NCBI GenBank assembly: GCA_902560445.1
Contig: CACELO010000003.1
Location: 1 to 64,000, forward strand
Length of the DNA stretch: 64,000 nucleotides
Direction of reading: 5' to 3'
Source of the DNA: an uncultured Candidatus Poseidoniales archaeon
GTDB taxonomy: Archaea > Thermoplasmatota > Poseidoniia > Poseidoniales > Thalassarchaeaceae
Shown: one piece after another, positions 18,857 through 27,061 of the stretch
Position numbering within the stretch: the first letter of the stretch is position 1
Layout: every line of letters starts with the position of its first letter
The notes under the pieces: model-generated
Told to the model about the DNA's origin: nothing
The model's input: only the letters and a program-made list of their open reading frames with translations
Database searches by the model: none
Position numbers and translations under genes: made by a program

Positions 18857-18942
18857 GCAGGGGTACCCGAGCTGGTCAAAGGGGCCGGACTTAAGCTCCG
18901 GTGCGTAGAGCTTCGTGGGTTCAAATCCCACCCCCTGCACCA
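18857..18942 (+). tRNA. tRNA-Leu (anticodon UAA), CCA encoded
   Basis: Acceptor arm GCAGGGG pairs with CCCCTGC (18932-18938), then A and encoded CCA. The anticodon stem CCGGA/TCCGG encloses the loop CTTAAGC, giving anticodon UAA. A long class II variable arm follows, as expected for Leu, then a T-arm GTGGG-TTCAAAT-CCCAC. There is no intron. The CCA ends at the base before the stop codon of folB on the opposite strand. Confidence 0.96.
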
Positions 18943-19344
18943 CTAATTTATTCGAGTTATAGAACAGCCCAATTGGCCGTCTCCACCTAAGACATCCAGT
19001 TTGGTGATGACAACCGTAGCGGCTTCAACCGAACGAGGTTTTAGTATTCGATCCAATAAGCGGTTCGCAAGCGTTTCCAAAAGTGAAGCACGTTGTAAAT
19101 TCAATGTCTCGTCTAAAGCAGAGATTAGGTATTCATAATCCAGAACTTCTGATATTTCATCTTCCAGAGGTGTACTATCACCAGATAACACAACATAAAT
19201 GTCGAATGAAAGGCGCTGAGGAGATCCTAATTCATAGTCGTGAACACCTATGTCGACCTGTCTAATTACTTTCTCTAAGAATAGACTGGTAGCCGCTTGA
19301 TTTTGATATAAAATTTGCATCATTACATCTGAATGTGAAGTCAT
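18943..19344 (-). CDS. folB: Dihydroneopterin aldolase/epimerase family protein
   Basis: Enzyme of tetrahydrofolate or tetrahydropterin synthesis that cleaves or epimerises dihydroneopterin. The 133-aa sequence has the family's opening VIRQVDIGVHDYEL, a central SEVLDYEYLISALDETL and a C-terminal VVITKLDVLGG. The length is slightly above the bacterial 115-125 because of an N-terminal extension; internal Met8 or Met9 are alternative starts. The ATG overlaps the stop of the SDR gene by 4 nt (ATGA), so the two are very likely translated together. This is a bacterial-type pterin gene in an archaeal genome. Confidence 0.88.
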   Translation of the reverse strand: MTSHSDVMMQILYQNQAATSLFLEKVIRQVDIGVHDYELGSPQRLSFDIYVVLSGDSTPLEDEISEVLDYEYLISALDETLNLQRASLLETLANRLLDRILKPRSVEAATVVITKLDVLGGDGQLGCSITRIN

Positions 19345-20108
19345 TTACCACCCTCCGTTTCAAATGCAACATCTCGACTTCTAGAAAGGAATCTTTCTCC
19401 GGCATCGACAAAAATTATCTGTCCGGTAATCGATTTCGCTTCAATGAGAAAAACAACTGCCTGAGCAATATCGTCTGGAGATGGTCCATACCCAAGTGGG
19501 CTTTCAGACTGGGCTCGACTGAATCCTGCTTCTGTTTGGTCTGGGCTGGGTAAGGTGTGACCTGGCGCGACTGCGTTAATTCTGAGTCTAGGGGCAAGAC
19601 CTCTTGCAAGTGCCTCAGTAATACCGAGCAAGGCATACCGCGAGGCTGTGTAAGAAATATGGTCTGGGTTAGGGGCTGCAATTTTTTGATCGAGGATATT
19701 AACAACCGAACCCGCCATGTCATTGGGTAGATTTTGCAACATCTCGCGGGTCAACATTAGAGGGGCTTTTGCATTTACATCCATGTGTTCATTCCAAGAG
19801 CTATTATCGAAAGTTTCTAAGTCGTCATGCTTGAATTTGGAAGCGTTATTCACAAGGTGTCGAATATGGCCAATTTGTGAGGATGCTTCAGCGATGATTT
19901 TTGCAACTTCTTCCGGATTCGATAAATCACCCTTTACTGTACATGCCTTAACACCCAACCCCCTGATCTTTTCCACTAGTTGCTCAGCTGCTTTTGCGGA
20001 TGAATTGTGGTGAACTGCCACTGAGTGGCCTTTTTGTGCTAGGTGAAGACAAATTGCAGCACCAATTCTCTTAGCACCTCCTGTAACGAGTGCAGCACTG
20101 CGAGCCAT
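19341..20108 (-). CDS. Short-chain dehydrogenase, pteridine reductase-like (FolM/PTR1)
   Basis: NAD(P)-dependent reductase of the SDR family, probably reducing dihydropterins. It starts at ATG 20108 (MARSAALVTGG); the frame stays open to a TTG at 20213 that touches lipA and is not convincing. Seen: the nucleotide motif TGGAKRIG with the Arg found in pteridine reductases, NNAS, and a C-terminal VAPGHTLP. The catalytic Tyr is in SYTASR, where the usual Y-x3-K has Arg for Lys. Overlap and cotranscription with folB support a pterin substrate. The K-to-R change leaves activity uncertain. Confidence 0.8.
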   Translation of the reverse strand: MARSAALVTGGAKRIGAAICLHLAQKGHSVAVHHNSSAKAAEQLVEKIRGLGVKACTVKGDLSNPEEVAKIIAEASSQIGHIRHLVNNASKFKHDDLETFDNSSWNEHMDVNAKAPLMLTREMLQNLPNDMAGSVVNILDQKIAAPNPDHISYTASRYALLGITEALARGLAPRLRINAVAPGHTLPSPDQTEAGFSRAQSESPLGYGPSPDDIAQAVVFLIEAKSITGQIIFVDAGERFLSRSRDVAFETEGGK

Positions 20109-20212
20109 GTATATAGCCGAGTCAAGACTGGTATATCTCTCCTCGTTTTGAATATCCTCATCTGGGTGATTGAGGCGAACGATTAACGCCGTACGTCCAC
20201 TCCTAGTAATCA

Positions 20213-21301
20213 ATGGGTGTACCGCTGCCCCAAGCTGATGGCACTGAAGTGTCTGCTGATGGTTGCGGAGGATCTACAAGAATTAGTGCTGAAGAACGCC
20301 GGAAAGCGGAAAGAAAGAGACTTCCATCCTGGTTCAGAACGACCCTCCCTACCGGTAATGCACAAACTCGATTTAACGCAACTAAATCTAATGTTCACGA
20401 GCATGGATTGAATACCGTTTGTGAAGAAGCTCGATGTCCAAACATACACGATTGTTGGGGCAGAGGGACAGCCACTTTCATGATTGCAGGTGAGGTCTGT
20501 ACACGTGGTTGTAGATTCTGTGCAGTTGGCACCGAGAAAACGCCCCCTCCTTTGAATCCAAACGAGCCTCTTGAACTTGCTGAAGCGGTCGATAGAATGG
20601 GAGTTAGTCATGCAGTAATTACTGTAGTTAACCGCGATGACTTAGCAGATGGAGGGGCTGAGCATTATCGAAATTGTATCAAAGCCGTGCACAAAAGATG
20701 CCCAGACGTTGGTCTTGAATTACTATGTTCAGACCTAGATGGTAATTTACAAGCCCTCGCAAGTCTGCTTAATGATCTGCCAATCAGAGTCTTTGCACAC
20801 AATGTAGAATGTGTGCCTAGGTTAGACTCCAGTGTTCGCGACCCTCGTGCTTCATTCACACAATCACTGAAGATTTTACAAGAAGCTAAGCGACTACGAC
20901 CTGAATTAGCACTGAAATCAAGCATAATGGTAGGTGTCGGAGAAACAGATGAAGAAGTTGTTGAGGCAATGCAACTGCTACGAGAAGTCGGGGTTGAGTT
21001 AATCACTTTGGGTCAATATCTACAACCAAGCTGGAAACATCTTGCAGTCGACAGATTTCCTGAACCGACTACTTTCGCCGAGTGGGATCAAGCCGCCCGA
21101 GAAATGGGATTCACAGCAGTTGCTAGCGGGCCGTTAGTGCGCTCGTCCTATCGAGCGGGGTTGTTGTGGGAAGAAGCCATGGGTGGCGAACCTGTTGTCA
21201 CAAGAGATTCTACTGGTTCCGCAATTAGTCATCTAAACCCTAGCAAGGATTTACTTGTTATCAATGAGGCTAGGTTGCCTTCAGAGTATAAAATAATATG
21301 A
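20213..21301 (+). CDS. lipA: Lipoyl synthase
   Basis: Radical SAM enzyme that inserts two sulfurs into octanoyl groups on lipoyl domains. Both clusters are visible: the auxiliary cysteines CEEARCPNIHDC and the radical SAM motif CTRGCRFC, plus the C-terminal RSSY motif (VRSSYRAG) that ligates the auxiliary cluster. At 362 aa it is longer than bacterial LipA because of an N-terminal extension of about 40 residues and a C-terminal tail. It heads a plus-strand run whose next genes encode the lipoylated complex and whose sixth gene is lipB, so synthesis and use of the cofactor are linked. Confidence 0.95.
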   Translation: MGVPLPQADGTEVSADGCGGSTRISAEERRKAERKRLPSWFRTTLPTGNAQTRFNATKSNVHEHGLNTVCEEARCPNIHDCWGRGTATFMIAGEVCTRGCRFCAVGTEKTPPPLNPNEPLELAEAVDRMGVSHAVITVVNRDDLADGGAEHYRNCIKAVHKRCPDVGLELLCSDLDGNLQALASLLNDLPIRVFAHNVECVPRLDSSVRDPRASFTQSLKILQEAKRLRPELALKSSIMVGVGETDEEVVEAMQLLREVGVELITLGQYLQPSWKHLAVDRFPEPTTFAEWDQAAREMGFTAVASGPLVRSSYRAGLLWEEAMGGEPVVTRDSTGSAISHLNPSKDLLVINEARLPSEYKII

Positions 21302-21323
21302 ACTAATATTTGGAGGTTGAATT

Positions 21324-22571
21324 GTGGCGGCGAAAAAAAAGAAGCAAGTGACTCTGCATGTACCCTCAGCACCTTTCCGACCAGGGGACAAGGCTAGTTT
21401 CGCTCTATTCGAAAACGAACCAGGGGACCTCCCTAGGCCAAATCCAATCAAATGTACAGCATCTGAAACCACAGACCACGCCTACGGGCTTGTAAGAGTG
21501 CTAGATTTCGACGGGAATGCTAGTGGACCTTGGGATCCAAAATTGACTCCTGATGAACTTCGCGAAGGTTTGGAACACATGGTACGCATGCGTATATTCG
21601 ATGACCGAATGATGAAAATGCAACGTACTGGAAAATTGTCATTCTATATGCGATCATTCGGAGAAGAGGCTGTTGCAATCGCGCAGACGATGGCTCTAGA
21701 AAATCAGGATTGGATATTCCCCACCTACAGACAGCCAGGAGCGCAATTCGTCAGAGGTAGAGATATGGTCAGCATGATTAACCACTGTATAGGTAACGTA
21801 GAAGATAATGTCAAAGGTAGACAAATGCCGGTTCATTACACCTATCGCGATGGACGTTTCATCTCTGTATCAAGTCCTGTTGGAACCCAATTTAGTCAAG
21901 CGGTAGGAGTTGCAATGGCATCCCAATACAAGGCTTTGGATGAGTGCTGTATAACTTGGATTGGCGATGGTTCAAGTGCTGAGGGTGATTACCATTACGC
22001 ACTTAATTTTGCTTCGGTCTTCAAGCCACCGGTGATTCTTAACATCGTGAACAATCAATGGGCAATTTCCACCCATGCTAACTTAGCAAGTGGGAACCCC
22101 ACGTTCGCAGCAAGAGGATTGGCGTATAATGTACCTTCAATGAGGGTTGATGGTAATGACTTCCTAGCGCTCTATGCCGTTACTAAATGGGCAAGACAGC
22201 GCGCCGCAGCTGGAGAGGGTGCAACACACATCGAGGTCCTAACCTATCGTGCTGGAGCTCACTCTTCGAGTGACGACCCTAGTAGATATCGACCAGGGGA
22301 CGAGCACGAGGCTTGGCCTGGTGGCGACCCAGTCGACCGATTAGTGCAACATCTCGTTGCGATTGGAGAGTGGTCCGAAAAGCAGCAGAAGGAATTAGAG
22401 GAACGAGTTGATGGCGAGGTTATGGCTGCTTACAAGGAAGCTGTGACTTACGGAGACCTAGCCAATGGCCCTTATCCTTCGGCAGACACTATTTTCACCG
22501 AGGTATACGAAGAAGTTCCCTGGCATCTTCAAGAACAGTGGGATGAAATGAAGAAATGGAGTGTTGACTGA
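21324..22571 (+). CDS. 2-oxoacid dehydrogenase E1 component, alpha subunit
   Basis: Thiamine diphosphate-dependent decarboxylase subunit. The TPP motif GDGSSAEGDYHYALNFA runs on to VNNQWAIST. IFPTYRQPG and a YRAGAHSSSDDPSRYR phosphorylation-loop-like segment are typical of branched-chain 2-oxoacid dehydrogenase E1 alpha, so branched-chain oxoacids are a likely substrate, although pyruvate cannot be excluded. It starts at GTG 21324 behind TTTGGAGG. The 415 aa include a Lys-rich N-terminus encoded partly by an A8 run. It ends 1 nt before the E1 beta ATG. Confidence 0.93.
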   Translation: MAAKKKKQVTLHVPSAPFRPGDKASFALFENEPGDLPRPNPIKCTASETTDHAYGLVRVLDFDGNASGPWDPKLTPDELREGLEHMVRMRIFDDRMMKMQRTGKLSFYMRSFGEEAVAIAQTMALENQDWIFPTYRQPGAQFVRGRDMVSMINHCIGNVEDNVKGRQMPVHYTYRDGRFISVSSPVGTQFSQAVGVAMASQYKALDECCITWIGDGSSAEGDYHYALNFASVFKPPVILNIVNNQWAISTHANLASGNPTFAARGLAYNVPSMRVDGNDFLALYAVTKWARQRAAAGEGATHIEVLTYRAGAHSSSDDPSRYRPGDEHEAWPGGDPVDRLVQHLVAIGEWSEKQQKELEERVDGEVMAAYKEAVTYGDLANGPYPSADTIFTEVYEEVPWHLQEQWDEMKKWSVD

Positions 22572-22572
22572 A

Positions 22573-23583
22573 ATGCCTGAAATGAATATTGTTCAAGCAG
22601 TCAATTCGGCTCTAGACATTATGCTAGAAAGGGACCCAGATGTAATCTTCTTTGGGGAAGATGCAGGATACTTTGGCGGAGTTTTCCGGACCTCAGATGG
22701 TTTGCAAGAAAAGCATGGCAAACACCGAGTTTTCGACACACCACTCTCCGAAGGAGGCATTGCAGCAATCGCATTTGGTATGGGAATTAATGGCTTGAGG
22801 CCTGTTGCGGAAATACAATTTGCTGATTACATCTTCCCGGCCTATGACCAAATAGTCAACGAAATCGCAAAAGTTAGACATCGGTCAGGTGGCGAGTTTT
22901 GGTGCCCACTAACGATTAGAACACCAGCGGGTGGTGGAATTCGTGGAGGGCATCATCATTCCCAAAGTCCAGAGTCTCAATTTACTCACACTTCCGGAAT
23001 AAATGTAGTGTACACCTCAACGCCTTATAATTCCAAAGGCTTACTAATTTCCGCGATTGAATCCAACGACCCAGTTGTTGTATTCGAGCCAAAGCGTTGT
23101 TATCGTGGGCCTTTCTATGGAGATCCGCACAACGTTCCAACTTGGAAAGACCATCCAGAAGCCGAAGTCCCAGAGGCGCATTATACAGTACCTCTTGGCA
23201 AGGCAAGACTAGCAATGGAGGGTACTGAATGTACAGTTATTTCTTGGGGTGCAATGGTCCATGTTAGTGAACAAGCAATCAAGAATTGTGGCATAAGTTG
23301 CGATTTGATTGACTTACAAACTCTAGTGCCTTGGGATAAGGATGCTATCATCAAATCCATCGAGAAGACCGGACGCTGTGTAATCGTTCACGAAGCCCCC
23401 AAAACCAGTGGATTTGGAGCTGAAATGGCAGCTAGTGTTCAGGAGCGATGCTTCTACCACCTAGAAGCACCAATTGAGAGAGTCACGGGGTGGGATACAC
23501 CATTCCCCCACACAACAGAATGGGATTACATGCCCAGTCCGGCGAGAATCGCCGATGCAATAATGAAAACAATGGAGGAATGA
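22573..23583 (+). CDS. 2-oxoacid dehydrogenase E1 component, beta subunit
   Basis: Partner of E1 alpha. It has the transketolase-like pyrimidine domain (EGGIAAIAFGMGINGLRPVA, FADYIFPAYDQI) followed by a transketolase C-terminal domain (LQTLVPWDKDAI, VHEAPKTSGFGAE). I place the start at ATG 22573 (MPEMNIVQAV); a GTG at 22561 in the E1 alpha 3' end is possible. GGAG lies about 10 nt upstream. Length of about 336 aa is standard. The last bases carry the ribosome binding site for E2. Confidence 0.94.
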   Translation: MPEMNIVQAVNSALDIMLERDPDVIFFGEDAGYFGGVFRTSDGLQEKHGKHRVFDTPLSEGGIAAIAFGMGINGLRPVAEIQFADYIFPAYDQIVNEIAKVRHRSGGEFWCPLTIRTPAGGGIRGGHHHSQSPESQFTHTSGINVVYTSTPYNSKGLLISAIESNDPVVVFEPKRCYRGPFYGDPHNVPTWKDHPEAEVPEAHYTVPLGKARLAMEGTECTVISWGAMVHVSEQAIKNCGISCDLIDLQTLVPWDKDAIIKSIEKTGRCVIVHEAPKTSGFGAEMAASVQERCFYHLEAPIERVTGWDTPFPHTTEWDYMPSPARIADAIMKTMEE

Positions 23584-23585
23584 AA

Positions 23586-24905
23586 ATGACAAATCGTGTA
23601 TTCAAACTACCAGATATTGGAGAAGGAGTTGTAGAAGGAGAAGTCGTGGAATGGTACGTAGCCGTTGGAGATTCTGTCTCCGAAGATGATGCTCTTGTGG
23701 ATGTGATGACAGATAAGGCGACTGTGACAATCCCGTCACCTCATGATGGAACAATAGCCGTTCTACATGGTGGCGTTGGTGACATGGTTGCGGTTGGTGC
23801 TGCATTGGTCGAATTCGACGAGGGCGGCGATAGCCCAGCCGATTCTGCCGAGGAAAAACAGCCTGAACCGGAAAAAACGGATGAGCCAGAAGTCGATTCA
23901 GAGCCAAAAGCTCCGACAACTCCTCCACCAGCGATTACTGAACCAGTTGCACTTCCGCCGGTACCGGCAATTTCTTCGCCCGCGCCACTACCTACAGTTT
24001 CGACACCAAATGAAAGTACTGGTGATTCTGGAGGAAAGGCGCTGGCTAGCCCTGCGGTTCGCAGGCGCGCACGCGAAGCAGGAGTCGACTTAGCAGCGGT
24101 TCGCGGTAGTGGACCAGCAGGCCGAATACGCCACGCAGACCTTGACGCATTCATAGCAGCGGAAGGCATGGTTCAAGGTGCACCACCAGTCGCCTACACA
24201 ACTCGAAGAAGCGATATTGAGGAAATTAAGGTCGTAGGATTAAGGAGAAAGATTGCTGAAGCCATGACCGTCTCAAAGCGCCATATCCCTCATTTCTCCT
24301 ACTTCGAGGAAATCGATGTGACCGAATTGGAAGAATTGCGCCAATTACTAAACGCGACAAAGTCAGCTGAACAACCGAAGTTAACCTATCTTCCTTTCAT
24401 TATGTTGGCATTAGCGAAAATTATGCCAAATCACCCTGAGTGTAACGGTCATTACGATGAGGCAAATGGAATAGTTCGAAGATACGGAGCAGTCAATCTA
24501 GGAATTGCGACCCAGACCGATAGAGGCCTATTCGTACCGGTGGTAAAGCACACTGAAGCAATGGATATATGGCAGGCGGCAGCTGAGATGCAGAGGGTTT
24601 CCGGCGCTGCTAGAGAAGGTACAGCATCCCTTGATGACCTGACTGGATCTACATTCACTATCACCAGCCTTGGACGTGATGGAGGGCTTGGAGCGACCCC
24701 TATAATCAACCACCCAGAGGTAGCGATTCTAGGCGTTCACAAAGCCCGAGAGATGCCAGTTGTACGTAATGGTGAAGTCGTCGTTCGTAGAATGATGAAT
24801 GTTTCAAGTTCCTTTGACCATAGAATTGTAGATGGAGCGAATGGAGCGGCTTTGGTTCAGGCACTCAAAAGACTGCTTGAACATCCTGCTCTAATCTTTA
24901 TGTGA
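23586..24905 (+). CDS. 2-oxoacid dehydrogenase E2 component (dihydrolipoamide acyltransferase)
   Basis: Core acyltransferase of the complex. Domain order: lipoyl domain (1-80) with the lipoylation lysine in VMTDKAT (Lys44), a Pro/Glu/Thr-rich linker (80-150), a peripheral subunit-binding domain (ASPAVRRRAREAGVDLAAV), another linker, and the catalytic domain ending with SSFDHRIVDGANGA, where His and Asp are catalytic. The start is ATG 23586, 7 nt after GGAGG; an ATG at 23580 is too close to it. One lipoyl domain only, 439 aa, as in branched-chain complexes. Confidence 0.94.
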   Translation: MTNRVFKLPDIGEGVVEGEVVEWYVAVGDSVSEDDALVDVMTDKATVTIPSPHDGTIAVLHGGVGDMVAVGAALVEFDEGGDSPADSAEEKQPEPEKTDEPEVDSEPKAPTTPPPAITEPVALPPVPAISSPAPLPTVSTPNESTGDSGGKALASPAVRRRAREAGVDLAAVRGSGPAGRIRHADLDAFIAAEGMVQGAPPVAYTTRRSDIEEIKVVGLRRKIAEAMTVSKRHIPHFSYFEEIDVTELEELRQLLNATKSAEQPKLTYLPFIMLALAKIMPNHPECNGHYDEANGIVRRYGAVNLGIATQTDRGLFVPVVKHTEAMDIWQAAAEMQRVSGAAREGTASLDDLTGSTFTITSLGRDGGLGATPIINHPEVAILGVHKAREMPVVRNGEVVVRRMMNVSSSFDHRIVDGANGAALVQALKRLLEHPALIFM

Positions 24906-24914
24906 GGTGAAAAA

Positions 24915-26351
24915 ATGACGGATACTCGCAAATGTAAGGTGCTCGTAGTAGGAGCAGGACCCGGAGGATATGTTGCCGCAATAAGGAGTGCACAGCTCGG
25001 ATTGGACACGGTAATCGTAGAAGGCGATAAGGCAGGTGGAACCTGCTTGATTAGAGGCTGTATTCCAAGTAAGGCAATTATTCACGCTGCTGAAAGATTC
25101 GAATCTTTGCGTCAACACGCAAATGAAGGTGGTCATATGGGACTATCTTTGGCCGCAGAACCTCAAATCGATATGGCTGCGTTGGTTGATTGGAAAGATG
25201 CTATAGTAGAACGATTGAACAAAGGTGTAGAGGCACTGTTGAAAGGTGCCGGGGCCGAATTAGTGAAGGGATGGGCGACATTTACAGGGCCAAAGAAATG
25301 TACTGTCGAAACAACAGAAGGCCATCTTCATATTGAGGCTGAAAATATCATTGTCGCAACCGGCTCAAGTCATATCGACTTACCATTTATGCCCTGCGAC
25401 GAGGAGTTTGTGCTGTCTTCGACAGGCGCTTTAGACTTACAAAAATTACCAAAATCCGTCGCTATCGTAGGCGGAGGTTACATCGGGCTAGAATTGGGTT
25501 GTGCACTAGCGAAATTGGGAACTGATGTTACCGTAGTAGAAGGTATGGATTCAATTCTTGGGATTATGGATAAAGAGATTCGACGACCTCTAGAAATTTG
25601 GTTGAAGAAACATAAGGTCGCAGTACACACTAATGCTCTCGCACGCGGAACTGAAATCAAAGGTAAAGGAGCTAGCCGCAAGGCTCACTTGACATTTGAA
25701 AAGGATGGAGAAGAACAGACAATCAAGGTCGATAAGGTGTTAGTCACTGTTGGTCGTAGCCCGAATACCAAAGGATGGGGGTTGGAGAATATGGGCGTTA
25801 GAATGGACACAGGAGGGCGCTTCATTCGTATCGATCGACAATCTAGAACCAACGTGCCTGGGGTTTACGCCATAGGTGACGTAGTTGGTGAGCCGATGTT
25901 GGCCCACAAGGCTTCTGCTCAAGGTGAAATGGTAGCCGAAATTATAGCGGGTCACAATAGATCATTCGATAAGGTAGCGATTCCGGCGATTGTCTTTACC
26001 GAGCCGGAAATCGTCTCAGTCGGTCTATCTCCAGATGAAGCCAAGGACAGAGGAGAAGAAGTCATCACAGGGAAATTTCCCCTAGCTGCAAATGGTCGAG
26101 CACTAACATTGGAAGCTGAGAAGACTGCCGGATTCATACGAGTTACCGCTCGAGAATCGGATCATGTTATTCTTGGAATTCAGGCCGTTGGTAGCCACGT
26201 AGCTGAGTTACATGGGGAATTCGTTTTGGCGCTAGAAATGGGTGCTTTATTGGAAGACATTGCTGATACAGTTCATGCGCACCCAACGATGACTGAGGCC
26301 TTCCATGAAGGAGTATTGAAGACCCTAGGGCACGCTATACACTCAGTGTAA
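24915..26351 (+). CDS. lpdA: Dihydrolipoamide dehydrogenase (E3)
   Basis: FAD-dependent enzyme that reoxidises the dihydrolipoyl group with NAD+. The FAD fingerprint VVGAGPGGYVAAIRSAQLG is at the N-terminus, followed by the redox disulfide GTCLIRGCIPSK. An NAD-binding GGGYIGLELG comes mid-protein and the C-terminal acid-base pair lies in HAHPTMTEAFHEG. 478 aa is a standard length. It starts at ATG 24915 behind GAGGTGA. It is the fourth gene of the complex operon and is the only E3 in the window. Confidence 0.96.
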   Translation: MTDTRKCKVLVVGAGPGGYVAAIRSAQLGLDTVIVEGDKAGGTCLIRGCIPSKAIIHAAERFESLRQHANEGGHMGLSLAAEPQIDMAALVDWKDAIVERLNKGVEALLKGAGAELVKGWATFTGPKKCTVETTEGHLHIEAENIIVATGSSHIDLPFMPCDEEFVLSSTGALDLQKLPKSVAIVGGGYIGLELGCALAKLGTDVTVVEGMDSILGIMDKEIRRPLEIWLKKHKVAVHTNALARGTEIKGKGASRKAHLTFEKDGEEQTIKVDKVLVTVGRSPNTKGWGLENMGVRMDTGGRFIRIDRQSRTNVPGVYAIGDVVGEPMLAHKASAQGEMVAEIIAGHNRSFDKVAIPAIVFTEPEIVSVGLSPDEAKDRGEEVITGKFPLAANGRALTLEAEKTAGFIRVTARESDHVILGIQAVGSHVAELHGEFVLALEMGALLEDIADTVHAHPTMTEAFHEGVLKTLGHAIHSV

Positions 26352-26374
26352 TTACAATAAATGGAGGTACGTTT

Positions 26375-27061
26375 TTGCGACAATTGCGAATCCTCAGAGC
26401 CGATATTGAATCGCATGAATCAGTTGACAGCGCTATGTCTAAGCTACAAGAACTGCGAATTTTAGATGAGATACCTGACACTTTGATTCTAGTCCAGCAC
26501 CCTGAGGTAGTTACACTTGGCCCCAAAGCGGAGAGGGATGGGGCTTTGGAAGATCCAGCACTCTCTGACTACCCAACTAGAGTCGTAGATAGGGGAGGGG
26601 GGATGACCTATCATGGACCTGGCCAATTGGTTGTATATCCAATAATTAAATGGCAGGTAGGGGAACAATCCATTCGTAGTATAATAAATCGTCTTGAGGA
26701 TTGGGTTATGGCCGCTCTTGCAGATTGTGGAATTGAAGGATATCGAGATGAAAGAATGATGGGAGTTTGGTTGGAAGGAAACAAAGTTTGCTCCATAGGA
26801 CTAGCATTCAAGCACTGGGTAAGTCGGCATGGTCTAGCTCTAAATTACAATACAGTACCTAACCGAGTGGAGGCCCTTTCTTGTTGTGGACTTCCTGCCG
26901 GAATGACCACTTCCCTGCAAGCCCTGGGTCACACGCATGACCTTGAGGGAAGAATTCTAGACCGTGCGCGATTGGAAGAAGCATTGCTAGTTCTTGCACA
27001 ACAATATCTGAATCGGGTACCAATGCAGCCTGTTGATTGGTCTGTGGAGTTGGTTGTCTGA
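26375..27061 (+). CDS. lipB: Octanoyl-[acyl carrier protein] protein octanoyltransferase
   Basis: Transfers octanoate to lipoyl domains before LipA adds sulfur. Motifs: RGGGMTYHGPGQLVVYP, the lysine in GNKVCSIGL and the cysteine in LSCCGLPAGMTTSL. It starts at TTG 26375 behind ATGGAGG; 228 aa is normal. Octanoyl groups normally come from acyl carrier protein, which archaea often lack, so the donor in this organism is an open question. It closes the lipA-to-lipB group. Confidence 0.93.
   Translation: MRQLRILRADIESHESVDSAMSKLQELRILDEIPDTLILVQHPEVVTLGPKAERDGALEDPALSDYPTRVVDRGGGMTYHGPGQLVVYPIIKWQVGEQSIRSIINRLEDWVMAALADCGIEGYRDERMMGVWLEGNKVCSIGLAFKHWVSRHGLALNYNTVPNRVEALSCCGLPAGMTTSLQALGHTHDLEGRILDRARLEEALLVLAQQYLNRVPMQPVDWSVELVV

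Noticed and set aside
18724..18943. Minus-strand open frames of about 65 codons over the tRNA
   Set aside because: They read through tRNA-Leu on the opposite strand.
23602..24169. Minus- and alternate-frame open frames of over 100 codons inside the E2 gene
   Set aside because: They are shadows created by the Pro/Ala/Glu-rich linker; the E2 frame has all domain motifs.
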